From assembly GCF_051486985.1 (NCBI RefSeq), contig NZ_JAHVDV010000001.1:275278-339277 (forward strand): 64,000 nt of DNA, given 5' to 3'. This document shows positions 17,475 to 25,552 of the stretch, piece after piece. The DNA is from CBFFRJ01 sp051486985 (lineage in GTDB: Bacteria > Pseudomonadota > Gammaproteobacteria > Enterobacterales > Enterobacteriaceae). How positions within the stretch are numbered: position 1 is the stretch's first letter; every line of letters begins with the position of its first letter. The notes below the pieces were generated by a model that was not told the DNA's origin, ran no database searches, and was given only the letters and a program-made list of their open reading frames with translations. Position numbers and translations under genes: made by a program.

Positions 17475-17503
17475 AAAAAGGCTGACGAGAGTCAGCCTTT
17501 TTT
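17475..17503. terminator. oppF/yciU bidirectional terminator
   Basis: AAAGGCTGAC and GTCAGCCTTT pair around a GAGA loop, with A and T runs on both sides. It can end oppABCDF rightward and yciU leftward. Confidence 0.85.
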
Positions 17504-17504
17504 C

Positions 17505-17834
17505 TTACTCGCGCCAGAGAATATGGCAGAGTTTGTGGTCTTTTTCCCGGCACAGCAGCACGCGCGCGAAGATATCATTAATCTCGCCGCCGTCCGTATC
17601 CGCCAGTCCAATCACCACCTCAGCAAAGAAGTCCGGGTTCAGATCGAAATCGACATGCTCCTGCCAGTCTTCGCTGGGATCGAACAACTCTGCGCCACCA
17701 CGCTCTTCGAACTGGAGGTTAAAGAGGATTACGTCTGCCGGGTCAAGATTATCGACCGCCAGTTCGAGAAAAATGTCGTAAGCCTGTTCCAGCGTTTCAT
17801 CTTCGGTCAGGCGATTGTTCAGATCCATTTCCAT
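17505..17834 (-). CDS. yciU: YciU, UPF0263 family acidic protein
   Basis: 109 residues, like E. coli YciU (HI1450/UPF0263 family). It is strongly acidic, and members have been suggested to mimic double-stranded DNA; the cellular role is not established. It lies 34 bases downstream of clsA on the same strand and is probably cotranscribed with it. Confidence 0.93.
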   Translation of the reverse strand: MEMDLNNRLTEDETLEQAYDIFLELAVDNLDPADVILFNLQFEERGGAELFDPSEDWQEHVDFDLNPDFFAEVVIGLADTDGGEINDIFARVLLCREKDHKLCHILWRE

Positions 17835-17868
17835 AATAACTACCTGTTTAACGTCAGTTGGGCACGTT

Positions 17869-19329
17869 TTACAGCAACGGGCTGAAGAAGTAAAACAGTC
17901 GTTCAGCGATTCGGTGCCAGAACGGGCGTTTCACCCACAAGCGGGCGTCAAGCAATCTGGAGCGCGAGATATAATCATCCTGAACGGAGGCCAGATCGCC
18001 GCCAAACCCGGCGTCATCAATGACCAGCGTAATTTCGAAATTAAGCCACAGGCTGCGCATGTCGAGGTTCACAGTTCCGACAAGGCTGAGCTCCCCGTCA
18101 ACAAGGACGCTTTTGGTATGCAGCAGTCCACCTTCGAACTGGTAAATTTTTACCCCCGCAGCCAGCAGTTCGGTGAAGAACGCCCGACTGGCCCAGCCGA
18201 CCAGAACGGAATCGTTGTGTCGTGGTAAAATAATACTGACATCCACCCCGCGCTGAGCCGCCGTGCAGATCGCATGAAGCAGATCATCGCTCGGTACAAA
18301 GTAGGGAGTCGTCATGATGAGGTACTCCCGCGACGCGTACACCGCAGTAAGCAAGGCCTGATGGATCAAATCTTCAGGAAAACCCGGGCCGGAAGCAATG
18401 GTATGAATGGTATGACCGCTTGCCTGCTCGAAGGGCATAATGTTGGCATCCGGTGGCGGCGGTAAAATGCGCTTACCGGTTTCAATTTCCCAGTCACAGG
18501 AATAAACCACACCCATCGCCGTCGAAACCGGGCCTTCCATTCTCGCCATCAGATCGACCCATTGACCGACGCCCGCGTCCTGCTTGAAGTACCTGGGATC
18601 AACCATATTCATGCTGCCGGTGTAGGCAATATAATTGTCAATCAACACCATTTTCCGGTGCTGGCGTAGATCCATCCGGCGTAAAAAGACACGCATCAGA
18701 TTGACCTTCAGCGCCTCCACCACCTCGATGCCGGCGTTACGCATCATATCGGCCCAGGGGCTGCGGAAAAAGGTCACACTGCCCGCTGAATCGAGGAGTA
18801 ACCGGCAATGCACGCCGCGACGTGCTGCGGCCATTAAGGACTCCGCGACCTGATCGGCCATGCCCCCGGGGTGCCAGATATAAAACACCATCTCGATATT
18901 GTGCCGAGCCAGCTGAATATCGCGGATTAGCGCCTGCATGACATCATCTGATGCTGTCAGCAGCTGAAGCTGATTGCCTTTCACCCCGGCAATGCCCTGG
19001 CGATGCTCGCAAAGTTTGAACAACGATGACGCAACGCTACTGTTTTCCGTCGCAAAAATATGATGATGCGTTTTGAGATCTTTCAGCCATTTTGCTGTAG
19101 AAGGCCACATTGCTCTGGCCCGCTCGGCACGCCGTTTTCCAAGATGGAGTTCACCGAAGGAGAGATAGGCAATGATACCGACTAACGGAAGAATATAGAT
19201 GATGAGAAGCCAGGCCATTGCGGAAGGAACGGCGCGGCGCTTCATGAGTATACGTAATGTCACCCCCGCGATAAGAAGCCAGTATCCCAGAATGACCAGC
19301 CAACTCACGACGGTGTAGAAGGTTGTCAT
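17869..19329 (-). CDS. clsA: cardiolipin synthase A
   Basis: 486 residues, the E. coli ClsA length. Two N-terminal membrane helices (about 5-28 and 38-60) anchor it in the inner membrane. Two phospholipase D motifs follow: HRKMVLID with GSMN, and HTKSVLVD with GTVNLD. It joins two phosphatidylglycerol molecules into cardiolipin and releases glycerol. It is the main exponential-phase cardiolipin synthase in E. coli. Confidence 0.97.
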   Translation of the reverse strand: MTTFYTVVSWLVILGYWLLIAGVTLRILMKRRAVPSAMAWLLIIYILPLVGIIAYLSFGELHLGKRRAERARAMWPSTAKWLKDLKTHHHIFATENSSVASSLFKLCEHRQGIAGVKGNQLQLLTASDDVMQALIRDIQLARHNIEMVFYIWHPGGMADQVAESLMAAARRGVHCRLLLDSAGSVTFFRSPWADMMRNAGIEVVEALKVNLMRVFLRRMDLRQHRKMVLIDNYIAYTGSMNMVDPRYFKQDAGVGQWVDLMARMEGPVSTAMGVVYSCDWEIETGKRILPPPPDANIMPFEQASGHTIHTIASGPGFPEDLIHQALLTAVYASREYLIMTTPYFVPSDDLLHAICTAAQRGVDVSIILPRHNDSVLVGWASRAFFTELLAAGVKIYQFEGGLLHTKSVLVDGELSLVGTVNLDMRSLWLNFEITLVIDDAGFGGDLASVQDDYISRSRLLDARLWVKRPFWHRIAERLFYFFSPLL

Positions 19330-19468
19330 AAAAAATCCTTTTTAACAGTGCTTAAGAGGAGTTTACGCATAAGGATTCATCTGGCAAATAAAAACGGTTC
19401 GCAAAAGGGCTGGTGCGGCGGCGGGCAGGGTCTATAATGGCGCGTCAGCACTAAAAAGAGTCGTAATA

Positions 19469-19642
19469 ATGAAGCGTAGTAGAACGGAAGTGGGACGCTG
19501 GCGCATGGCGCGACAAACCAGCCGCCGCAAGGCACGTTGGCTGGAGGGTCAGTCACGACGCAATATGCGTATCCACTCAATAAGAAAGTGTATTCTTAAC
19601 CGGCATCGTAATGCGTTAGTTTTTGATTTTTACGTGTTTTAA
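19469..19642 (+). CDS. yciY: YciY, small basic protein
   Basis: A 57-residue protein starting MKRSRTEVGRWRM, with the same length and start as E. coli YciY. It is very rich in Arg and Lys (RRNMRIHSIRKC in the middle). Function unknown. It lies divergent from clsA and is followed by a hairpin, GGGCACC/GGTGCCC (19647-19664). Conservation of length and sequence against the neighbouring non-coding DNA supports it as a real gene. Confidence 0.85.
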   Translation: MKRSRTEVGRWRMARQTSRRKARWLEGQSRRNMRIHSIRKCILNRHRNALVFDFYVF

Positions 19643-19646
19643 TCAG

Positions 19647-19675
19647 GGGCACCTCAGGGTGCCCATTGTTTTATC
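19647..19675 (+). terminator. yciY terminator
   Basis: Stem GGGCACC/GGTGCCC with a 4-base loop, followed by ATTGTTTTAT, five bases after the yciY stop. Confidence 0.6.
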
Positions 19676-19770
19676 TCTTTAAAATCCAGCGTTTCATTTT
19701 TATGCCACGTTTCTTCTTCAGCTTACACCCTGTATCTTAAGCAGCGCTTTAACCTTCGCACTGGAATCCC

Positions 19771-20109
19771 ATGAATAAAGAAGCTTTAATCTTTCTGGCA
19801 GTGGCCATCATCGCCGAAGTGATCGCCACTACCGCCCTGAAATCCTCTGACAGTTTTTCGCGACTTTTCCCCTCGCTTATCAGCATAGCGGGCTATTGCA
19901 TCGCTTTCTGGTGTTTGACCATTCCTATGCGCACCATACCCACCGGCATCATTTATGCTATCTGGTCCGGTGCTGGCATTGTGTTGATTGGTACTGTGGG
20001 ATGGCTGGTGCATGGTCAGAAACTGGATATCCCGGCGATGGTGGGGATGGGGCTGATAATCGCCGGTGTCATTACCATTAATGTATTCTCAAAAAGCGTC
20101 ACGCATTAA
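19771..20109 (+). CDS. small multidrug resistance (SMR) family transporter, EmrE-like
   Basis: 112 residues with four hydrophobic segments, the SMR size. The membrane-embedded glutamate that couples protons to drug export is present as Glu16 in AIIAEVIAT, matching EmrE Glu14. The PTGIIYAIWSGAGIVLIG signature of helix 3 follows. Family members export quaternary ammonium and other lipophilic cations as antiparallel dimers. In E. coli K-12 this place between yciY and yciI is occupied by the potassium channel gene kch. No strong ribosome site is seen before the ATG. The substrate is not known. Confidence 0.9.
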   Translation: MNKEALIFLAVAIIAEVIATTALKSSDSFSRLFPSLISIAGYCIAFWCLTIPMRTIPTGIIYAIWSGAGIVLIGTVGWLVHGQKLDIPAMVGMGLIIAGVITINVFSKSVTH

Positions 20110-20162
20110 TACAGTGCGTAAGGGCCAGCTATAAACACTCCTCCGGCCCCTGGGCGTTAAAA

Positions 20163-20459
20163 TCAGAATACTTTTTTGAAAGGCTTAACCGTAACCCGAT
20201 GATAAACGCCAGCGGCGACGTAAGGATCGGCCTGCGCCCATGCTTTCGCCTCTTCCAGTGAGTCGAACTCAGCGATGACGGTTGAGCCGGTAAATCCTGC
20301 GGCGCCCGGATCGTTACTGTCTACGGCAGGCATAGGGCCTGCGGTCAGCAGACGACCTTCATCCCGCAGCAACTGGAGGCGCGCCAGATGAGCCGGGCGG
20401 ACGGATAAGCGTTTTTCCAGAGAGTCAGCGGTATCTTCAGCAAAAATAACGTAAAGCAC
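20163..20459 (-). CDS. yciI: YciI family protein
   Basis: 98 residues, matching E. coli YciI. A dimeric alpha/beta barrel-type fold with a conserved His-Asp region (HLARLQLLRDEGRLLTAGP) is known for the family, which is related to muconolactone-isomerase-like folds; its reaction is unknown. A GTG start at 20459 sits eight bases after GGAG and gives the family length. ATG at 20465 is also possible but is too close to that site. Confidence 0.92.
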   Translation of the reverse strand: MLYVIFAEDTADSLEKRLSVRPAHLARLQLLRDEGRLLTAGPMPAVDSNDPGAAGFTGSTVIAEFDSLEEAKAWAQADPYVAAGVYHRVTVKPFKKVF

Positions 20460-20609
20460 AGGCATTGCTCCTTTCATCATAAAACCACTACGTTATGTGA
20501 ATCATCCGGGCGTCGCAATGTAAAGATTGCACACCCTGGACCTCGCTCACCTGTCGCCTTGTTTTGTTCCTTGAGGATCGAAATCAAGGTTAGGTGAGAT
20601 GCGTAGTTG

Positions 20610-20636
20610 AATATGATTGCTATTTGCATTTAAAAT
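20610..20636. promoter_or_regulatory. Fur-box-like sequence before tonB
   Basis: The stretch ATGATTGCTATTTGCATT, followed by TAAAATC, closely resembles the Fur-controlled promoter region of E. coli tonB. It fits iron repression of tonB. Comparison with E. coli is from memory; exact Fur contacts are not resolved. Confidence 0.6.
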
Positions 20637-20674
20637 CATGGTTTGTTTTTTCAACTGAAATGATTATGACTGCG

Positions 20675-21433
20675 ATGACCCTTGATTTACCTCGCCGCAT
20701 CCCCTGGGCAACGATGCTCTCTGTCGGCATTCACGGCGCTGTGGTTGCGGGTTTGCTGTATATGTCGGTACATCAGGTTGTTGAGCTGCCTGCGCCCGCA
20801 CAACCCATTTCTGTGACGATGGTATCTCCGGCTGAACTGGAGCCGCCTCAGACAGCTCAGCCGCAGCCTGAACCGGTGGTTGAACCTGAGCCAGTGCCTG
20901 AACCCGAGCCAGTCGTTGAACCTGAGCCGGTCCCGGAACCGCCTCAGGAGGCACCCGTGGTTATCCCAAAACCGGAACCCAAGCCGAAGCCGAAACCAAA
21001 GCCTAAACCGAAGCCGAAGCCAGAGAAAAAGGTGGAGCAGCCAAAACGGGAAGTTAAACCGGTTGAACCCCGCCGCACTGCACCAGTGGAAAACAGTGCG
21101 CCGACACGTCCGTTTACCACCAGTCAGCCCTCTGCTGCCAGCAAGCAGACACCGTCCGTCCCGGTCGGTCCGCGTGCTCTCAGCCGTGCTGAACCTCAAT
21201 ATCCGACACGTGCGAGGGCGCTGCGCATTGAAGGGCGTGTGCGGGTGAAATTTGATGTAATGCCAGATGGCCGTTTAGATAATATTCAAATCTTATCCGC
21301 TCAACCGTCCAATATGTTTGAACGTGAAGTGAAATCCGCGATGCGTAAATGGCGATATGAAGCGGGCAAACCCGGGACCGGTATTACCGTCAACATTGTG
21401 TTTAATATGAAAGGCACCTCTACGGTGCAATAA
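20675..21433 (+). CDS. tonB: energy-transducing protein TonB
   Basis: 252 residues, longer than E. coli TonB (239). The N-terminal membrane anchor (LSVGIHGAVVAGLLYM) carries the conserved His20. A long periplasmic Pro-Glu then Pro-Lys region follows (about 65-135), with a near duplication of VVEPEPVPEPEP that accounts for much of the extra length. The C-terminal domain ends with the outer-membrane receptor-binding fold. TonB passes proton-motive-force energy from ExbBD to TonB-dependent receptors for siderophores and vitamin B12. The start at MTLDLPRR is preferred; an upstream ATG at 20659 is possible. Confidence 0.96.
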   Translation: MTLDLPRRIPWATMLSVGIHGAVVAGLLYMSVHQVVELPAPAQPISVTMVSPAELEPPQTAQPQPEPVVEPEPVPEPEPVVEPEPVPEPPQEAPVVIPKPEPKPKPKPKPKPKPKPEKKVEQPKREVKPVEPRRTAPVENSAPTRPFTTSQPSAASKQTPSVPVGPRALSRAEPQYPTRARALRIEGRVRVKFDVMPDGRLDNIQILSAQPSNMFEREVKSAMRKWRYEAGKPGTGITVNIVFNMKGTSTVQ

Positions 21434-21438
21434 TACTG

Positions 21439-21466
21439 AAAGCCTCCACAGCGGAGGCTTTTTTTA
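21439..21466. terminator. bidirectional terminator between tonB and yciA
   Basis: AGCCTCC and GGAGGCT pair around a short loop and are followed by TTTTTTTAT. The end of yciA overlaps its right edge, so it may serve both genes. Confidence 0.8.
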
Positions 21467-21865
21467 TGGCTGTAAGGGGAGAGGGCGGGGCTTTCCCTCG
21501 CCGTCTACGGCGACATATATAAACAGGGCTTCGGTGGCTTTATAGCGCTGCCCGATAGGCTCGGACGCGACTTTTTTGATCCAGACTTCGACGTTGATAG
21601 TGACTGACGTATTTCCACGTTTTACGCAACGCGCGTAGCAACAGACCACGTCGCCAACTGCGACCGGTCGCAGAAAGGTCATACCGTCTACGCGAACCGT
21701 TACCACGCGCCCGTGGCCTATCTCTTTAGCGAGGATGGCCCCGCCCATATCCATCTGCGACATCAACCAGCCGCCAAAAATGTCGCCATTCGCATTGGTG
21801 TCAGCGGGCATGGCCAGGGTGCGTAGCACCAGTTCGCCCTGAGGTGTCTCCTGGGTGTTCGTCAT
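21464..21865 (-). CDS. yciA: acyl-CoA thioesterase YciA
   Basis: 133 residues, one more than E. coli YciA. Hotdog-fold thioesterase with the catalytic region NANGDIFGGWLMSQMD (about 24-39). It hydrolyses a broad range of acyl-CoAs to free acid and CoA. ATG 21865 is chosen because GAGATAAG precedes it; an upstream ATG at 21880 would add five residues. Confidence 0.94.
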   Translation of the reverse strand: MTNTQETPQGELVLRTLAMPADTNANGDIFGGWLMSQMDMGGAILAKEIGHGRVVTVRVDGMTFLRPVAVGDVVCCYARCVKRGNTSVTINVEVWIKKVASEPIGQRYKATEALFIYVAVDGEGKPRPLPLQP

Positions 21866-21981
21866 TCTTATCTCAGTCATACAGTGGGAATATGGCGGGA
21901 TGCTACTATGAATTTATTGCAGGTCACAACGAGATAACGCAGCGGCAGGAAAAAAAGCCAGGCGGACCTGGCTTGTTAACA

Positions 21982-22521
21982 TCAGGACTGACCATCCTGC
22001 GGAATGTGACGATAAATATAGACGCCGCTGAGCACCGTAAAAAGAAGCGTCAGCGCAGTCAGGCCAAAAACTTTGAAATTGACCCAGATATTCTGCGGAA
22101 GCCAGAAAGCGATGTAGATATTCGCGAGCCCACACAGAATAAAAAAGAGGGCCCAGGCAAGATTAAGGCGTGACCAGACCGATTCTGGCAGCGTCAGCTC
22201 TTTGCCGAGCATCCGCTGAATCAACGGCTTTTTCATTACCCACTGACTGAAGAGTAACGCACCGGCAAACAGACCGTAAATCACCGTCACCTTCCATTTA
22301 ATAAACTCATCATTATGGAAGAAAATGGTTAACCCACCGAAGACTGCTACCAGAATAAAGGTGATAAGCGCCATCTTTTCAACTTTACGATAGCGAACCC
22401 AGCTGTAAATAAGCACAACGGCGGTGGCAACAATCAGCGCAGTGGTGGCGGCATAAATGTCATAGAGTTTGTAAAACGCGAAAAAGACGACCAGCGGGAG
22501 AAAATCAAGAAACTGCTTCAT
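21982..22521 (-). CDS. yciB: inner membrane-spanning protein YciB (septation protein A family)
   Basis: 179 residues with about five membrane segments, as in E. coli YciB. Family members (also called IspA/IspZ) affect septation, envelope integrity and intermediate filament-like morphology in Shigella; in E. coli YciB has been linked to cell-envelope synthesis together with DcrB. The molecular function is unsettled. It follows yciC on the same strand after 54 bases. Confidence 0.93.
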   Translation of the reverse strand: MKQFLDFLPLVVFFAFYKLYDIYAATTALIVATAVVLIYSWVRYRKVEKMALITFILVAVFGGLTIFFHNDEFIKWKVTVIYGLFAGALLFSQWVMKKPLIQRMLGKELTLPESVWSRLNLAWALFFILCGLANIYIAFWLPQNIWVNFKVFGLTALTLLFTVLSGVYIYRHIPQDGQS

Positions 22522-22575
22522 TCTACGATTCCGTTACAGATTATCGCCTGCGGGAAGACCGCGCAGGCGGAAAAG

Positions 22576-23319
22576 TTACTGACGAATCAGCATGTACAGG
22601 CGGGACAGATAAATGAGCAAAGCTACAGATATCATGTTACTCACCATATTCGCGATGATCGTGCCCACTTCAGGCGTCAGGAACGCCAGCAGATGGGCAT
22701 ACCGCATCAGCAACACCTTGGCGAGGATCCAGCCAACCACTGCGGGTGCAACCACACGCATATTTGCCCGGCTTAAACGAAAGCTGGCACGCATCGCGCC
22801 AAATACGCCGAGACGATCCTGTACCAGCATGACAGGCGCGAAAGCATAAAAGATAGCTGCAAGAATACCCGGCACGACAAGCAGCAGGATCCCAAACTGA
22901 GTCATAAACATCATCAGCAACAGCAGAATAAACAGACCCGGCAGCACGGGCGCGCTGGCACCAATAGCCCGAAGCGCACTCACCCGATGACCTGCTGAAA
23001 TCAACTGAATAAGCGCCAGCGTGCCGCCAGCCAGCAACGCACTGCCGATCAGGGAAGCAACGGTTGCCGCTGCGGAAGTATGCAACAGCACCTGCTGCTG
23101 CTCGGGCGTCATTTTCTGTACCATTTCAAATAAGCCCGTTTTGCCTGTCAGGTTAAGACCCTCTGCCATCATTGCGAGCTCGTCGTCACCCGGCATCAAA
23201 ACACGACCAACAAGTACGCTAACCAAAGCGCACAATAATGTAATCAGCAAAATAGTAACAAACTGATTACGAAAAAAATTCCCCGTGTCACGGTAAACGG
23301 ATTTCGCCGTGATAGACAT
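22576..23319 (-). CDS. yciC: YciC family (UPF0259) membrane protein
   Basis: 247 residues, the E. coli YciC length, with about six hydrophobic segments (for example FVTILLITLLCALVSVLVG near the N terminus and LIGSALLAGGTLALIQLI further on). Function unknown. First gene of a yciC-yciB unit with GGAGAG upstream. Confidence 0.92.
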   Translation of the reverse strand: MSITAKSVYRDTGNFFRNQFVTILLITLLCALVSVLVGRVLMPGDDELAMMAEGLNLTGKTGLFEMVQKMTPEQQQVLLHTSAAATVASLIGSALLAGGTLALIQLISAGHRVSALRAIGASAPVLPGLFILLLLMMFMTQFGILLLVVPGILAAIFYAFAPVMLVQDRLGVFGAMRASFRLSRANMRVVAPAVVGWILAKVLLMRYAHLLAFLTPEVGTIIANMVSNMISVALLIYLSRLYMLIRQ

Positions 23320-23343
23320 GCACTCTCCTTGAGTTTTGCAATG

Positions 23344-23748
23344 TTAAATTCCGCGCAATTGTACCCTGGATGGCCCGTCGGTGGCAGCATCAGCACGCGT
23401 ATGGAAAAGCATATCTTTGTAAAGAGGAGGTAATCCGTAGCTTGCCCGGGCGCGGTTACAGGCGTCATTGGGTTTTCCGTCCTCCCAGGCCCGAACGAAT
23501 TCACGACACGTCGAGGGACGTTGTGGGTAAATGCTGCATGAGGTTGAGACCCCCGGCGTCCCCTTAAGGGCACCGCACCGGCAGGGTTTCTGCTGCGTAC
23601 CTGTCATACAGCGCAGCAAAGGCGAAACGACTTCAGTCAGATGCGTGGGGACAAGACCACCAGCATCATCTGCTTCAGCCCAGTAAAAGGAGACACGAAA
23701 ATAGGCACAACAGGCTCCGCACGACATGCACGGATTGCTTTCGTTCAT
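23344..23748 (-). CDS. YkgJ family cysteine-cluster protein
   Basis: 134 residues starting MNESNPCMSCGACC. The CxxCxACC cluster at 7-14, with later cysteines in RCMTGTQQKPCRC, STSCSIYPQRPSTCREF and DACNRA, fits the YkgJ/UPF0153 zinc- or iron-chelating domain. The function is unknown. The start is chosen at the methionine directly before the first cluster; a longer reading frame to 23823 lacks similarity. K-12 has no gene here between yciC and ompW. It lies 24 bases upstream of yciC on the same strand and could head that operon. Confidence 0.85.
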   Translation of the reverse strand: MNESNPCMSCGACCAYFRVSFYWAEADDAGGLVPTHLTEVVSPLLRCMTGTQQKPCRCGALKGTPGVSTSCSIYPQRPSTCREFVRAWEDGKPNDACNRARASYGLPPLYKDMLFHTRADAATDGPSRVQLRGI

Positions 23749-23910
23749 GGCACACCTGCATTCATCACGTATCAAAATAAAGAATGAGTTGGTTAAATTA
23801 TCCCCAGAGCAGAAGAAGAACAAGCAGGGGAATGTGATTTATTTTTTGCGGTTTTTCAGAAGGAAATTGAGGTAATTACAGAATTTCTTTTTTCATTTTG
23901 GCGACCAAAA

Positions 23911-23924
23911 TTAATGTAGATCAA
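23911..23924. promoter_or_regulatory. FNR-like site before ompW
   Basis: TTAATGTAGATCAA matches the FNR consensus TTGATnnnnATCAA at nine of ten positions. E. coli ompW is known to be induced by FNR under anaerobic conditions. A second inverted repeat, GTGATC/GATCAC at 23950-23968 with a 7-base spacer, lies nearer the gene; its binder is unknown. Confidence 0.55.
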
Positions 23925-24027
23925 TAAAGGTTAAATTCGCTGACGGAATGTGATCTATGTGGGATCACTTTATACCTAATAGTAGTTATATTCACGGCGC
24001 CTATAAAACCACATACATGGAGTGGAC

Positions 24028-24663
24028 ATGAAAAAAGTAGCCGTGGCAGCATTGATCCTGAGCAGCATTTCTACAGGGGTGATGGCACATGACGCCGGAG
24101 AGTTCTTCATTCGAGCGGGTTCAGCGACCGTCAGACCCAATGAAGGATCGGATAACGTGTTAGGAAGTCTGGGCGGATTTAACGTCAGTAACAACACGCA
24201 GCTCGGCCTGACCATGACGTACATGGCAACGGAAAATATCGGTATCGAACTTCTGGCGGCCTCACCGTTTCGCCATAAAGTAGGTACGGGCCCAACAGGC
24301 ACCATTGCTACCGTTCATCATCTTCCCCCTTCGCTCGTCGCCCAGTGGTATTTTGGCGATGCAGAGAGCCGGTTTCGTCCCTATATCGGTGCCGGGATAA
24401 ACTACACCATGTTCTTTGACGAAAAATTTAATGACACCGGCAAAGCGGCGGGGCTCTCCGATTTAAGCCTGAAAAACTCATGGGGCGCAGCAGGTGTGGC
24501 TGGCATGGATTATCTGATTAACCGCGACTGGCTCATCAACGCCTCGGTCTGGTATATGGATATCGATACTGACGTTCGGTTTAAAGCCGGCGGTGTACAG
24601 CAGAGCGTGAGCACCCGACTGGATCCCTGGGTATTTATGTTTTCGGCAGGGTATCGCTTCTGA
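24028..24663 (+). CDS. ompW: outer membrane protein OmpW
   Basis: 211 residues, one fewer than E. coli OmpW. A signal peptide ends at VMAHDAGE (MA-H cleavage around 20). The mature part is an 8-stranded beta barrel ending in the outer membrane signature phenylalanine (FMFSAGYRF). OmpW has a narrow hydrophobic channel and serves as a colicin S4 receptor in E. coli. ATG 24028 follows GGAG. Confidence 0.96.
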   Translation: MKKVAVAALILSSISTGVMAHDAGEFFIRAGSATVRPNEGSDNVLGSLGGFNVSNNTQLGLTMTYMATENIGIELLAASPFRHKVGTGPTGTIATVHHLPPSLVAQWYFGDAESRFRPYIGAGINYTMFFDEKFNDTGKAAGLSDLSLKNSWGAAGVAGMDYLINRDWLINASVWYMDIDTDVRFKAGGVQQSVSTRLDPWVFMFSAGYRF

Positions 24664-24745
24664 CGACGCCTCGCTGTCTGGCTGCAGCGCGTCGCGTCGT
24701 TTCACGGTTGCCGCCGGATAGCGCCTCCGGCGGCAACGCACGACA

Positions 24746-25552
24746 TTACCGGCGGGTTGCCGCTTTCATTGCCCGCACAAAGAGGGCGAGTTCCTCAAGC
24801 ATCAGGTCGGGTTTATCGAGGTTGTTCTCAATAATTTTCACAGTGGCGGAACCAGAGATAGCCCCCGCCGCGCCAGCACCAATCGCAGCCGTCACCTGAT
24901 CAGGCGAAGAGATCCCGAATCCTTGTAACGCCGGCGCCGCATGGTACTCGGTCAATTTTTCCACCAGATGGAGCAACGGCAGCGCCGCACGATGTTCCGT
25001 ACCCGTCACCCCCGCACGTGAAAGCAGATAGGTGTAACCGCGCCCGTAAGAGGCTATCTGGCGCAGGAGTTCATCATCCGCATTGGGTGGGCAGATAAAT
25101 ATTGGCGCAACGTTATGACGCAAAGCCGCCTGACGGAAGGGCGCGGACTCTTCAACCGGGACGTCGGCAATCAGCACCGAATCGACGCCGGCGCTGGCGC
25201 ACTGCGCGTAAAACTCATCGATCCCACGAGAAAAGACCAGGTTGGCGTACATCAGCAACCCAATCGGTATGGTGGGATGCTTCTGACGGATTGTCGCCAG
25301 CATTTCAAAACACTGCGTCGGAGTGACACCCGCAGCAAACGCGCGCAGTGCCGCATTCTGAATGGTTGGGCCATCTGCCAGAGGATCTGAGAAGGGAATG
25401 CCGAGCTCCAGCGCATCCGCCCCTGCTTCAATCAGGGTATCAATGATTTTTAACGACTGTGCCGGAGAGGGGTCGCCCAGGGTGACAAAGGGAACAAAGG
25501 CGCCTTCCTTGCGTTCATGTAACTGTTTAAAAAGTTCTTCGTAGCGTTGCAT
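24746..25552 (-). CDS. trpA: tryptophan synthase alpha subunit
   Basis: 268 residues, the E. coli TrpA length. A TIM barrel with the catalytic Glu49 in DALELGIPFSDPLADGP, where Asp60 also lies. It cleaves indole-3-glycerol phosphate to indole and glyceraldehyde 3-phosphate and channels indole to TrpB. It overlaps the trpB stop codon by one base (TGATG). Last gene of the trp operon. Confidence 0.98.
   Translation of the reverse strand: MQRYEELFKQLHERKEGAFVPFVTLGDPSPAQSLKIIDTLIEAGADALELGIPFSDPLADGPTIQNAALRAFAAGVTPTQCFEMLATIRQKHPTIPIGLLMYANLVFSRGIDEFYAQCASAGVDSVLIADVPVEESAPFRQAALRHNVAPIFICPPNADDELLRQIASYGRGYTYLLSRAGVTGTEHRAALPLLHLVEKLTEYHAAPALQGFGISSPDQVTAAIGAGAAGAISGSATVKIIENNLDKPDLMLEELALFVRAMKAATRR

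Noticed and set aside
19660..19770. possible guanidine riboswitch before the SMR gene
   Set aside because: I looked for one because some SMR genes are under such control, but saw no convincing motif; a covariance-model search would decide it.
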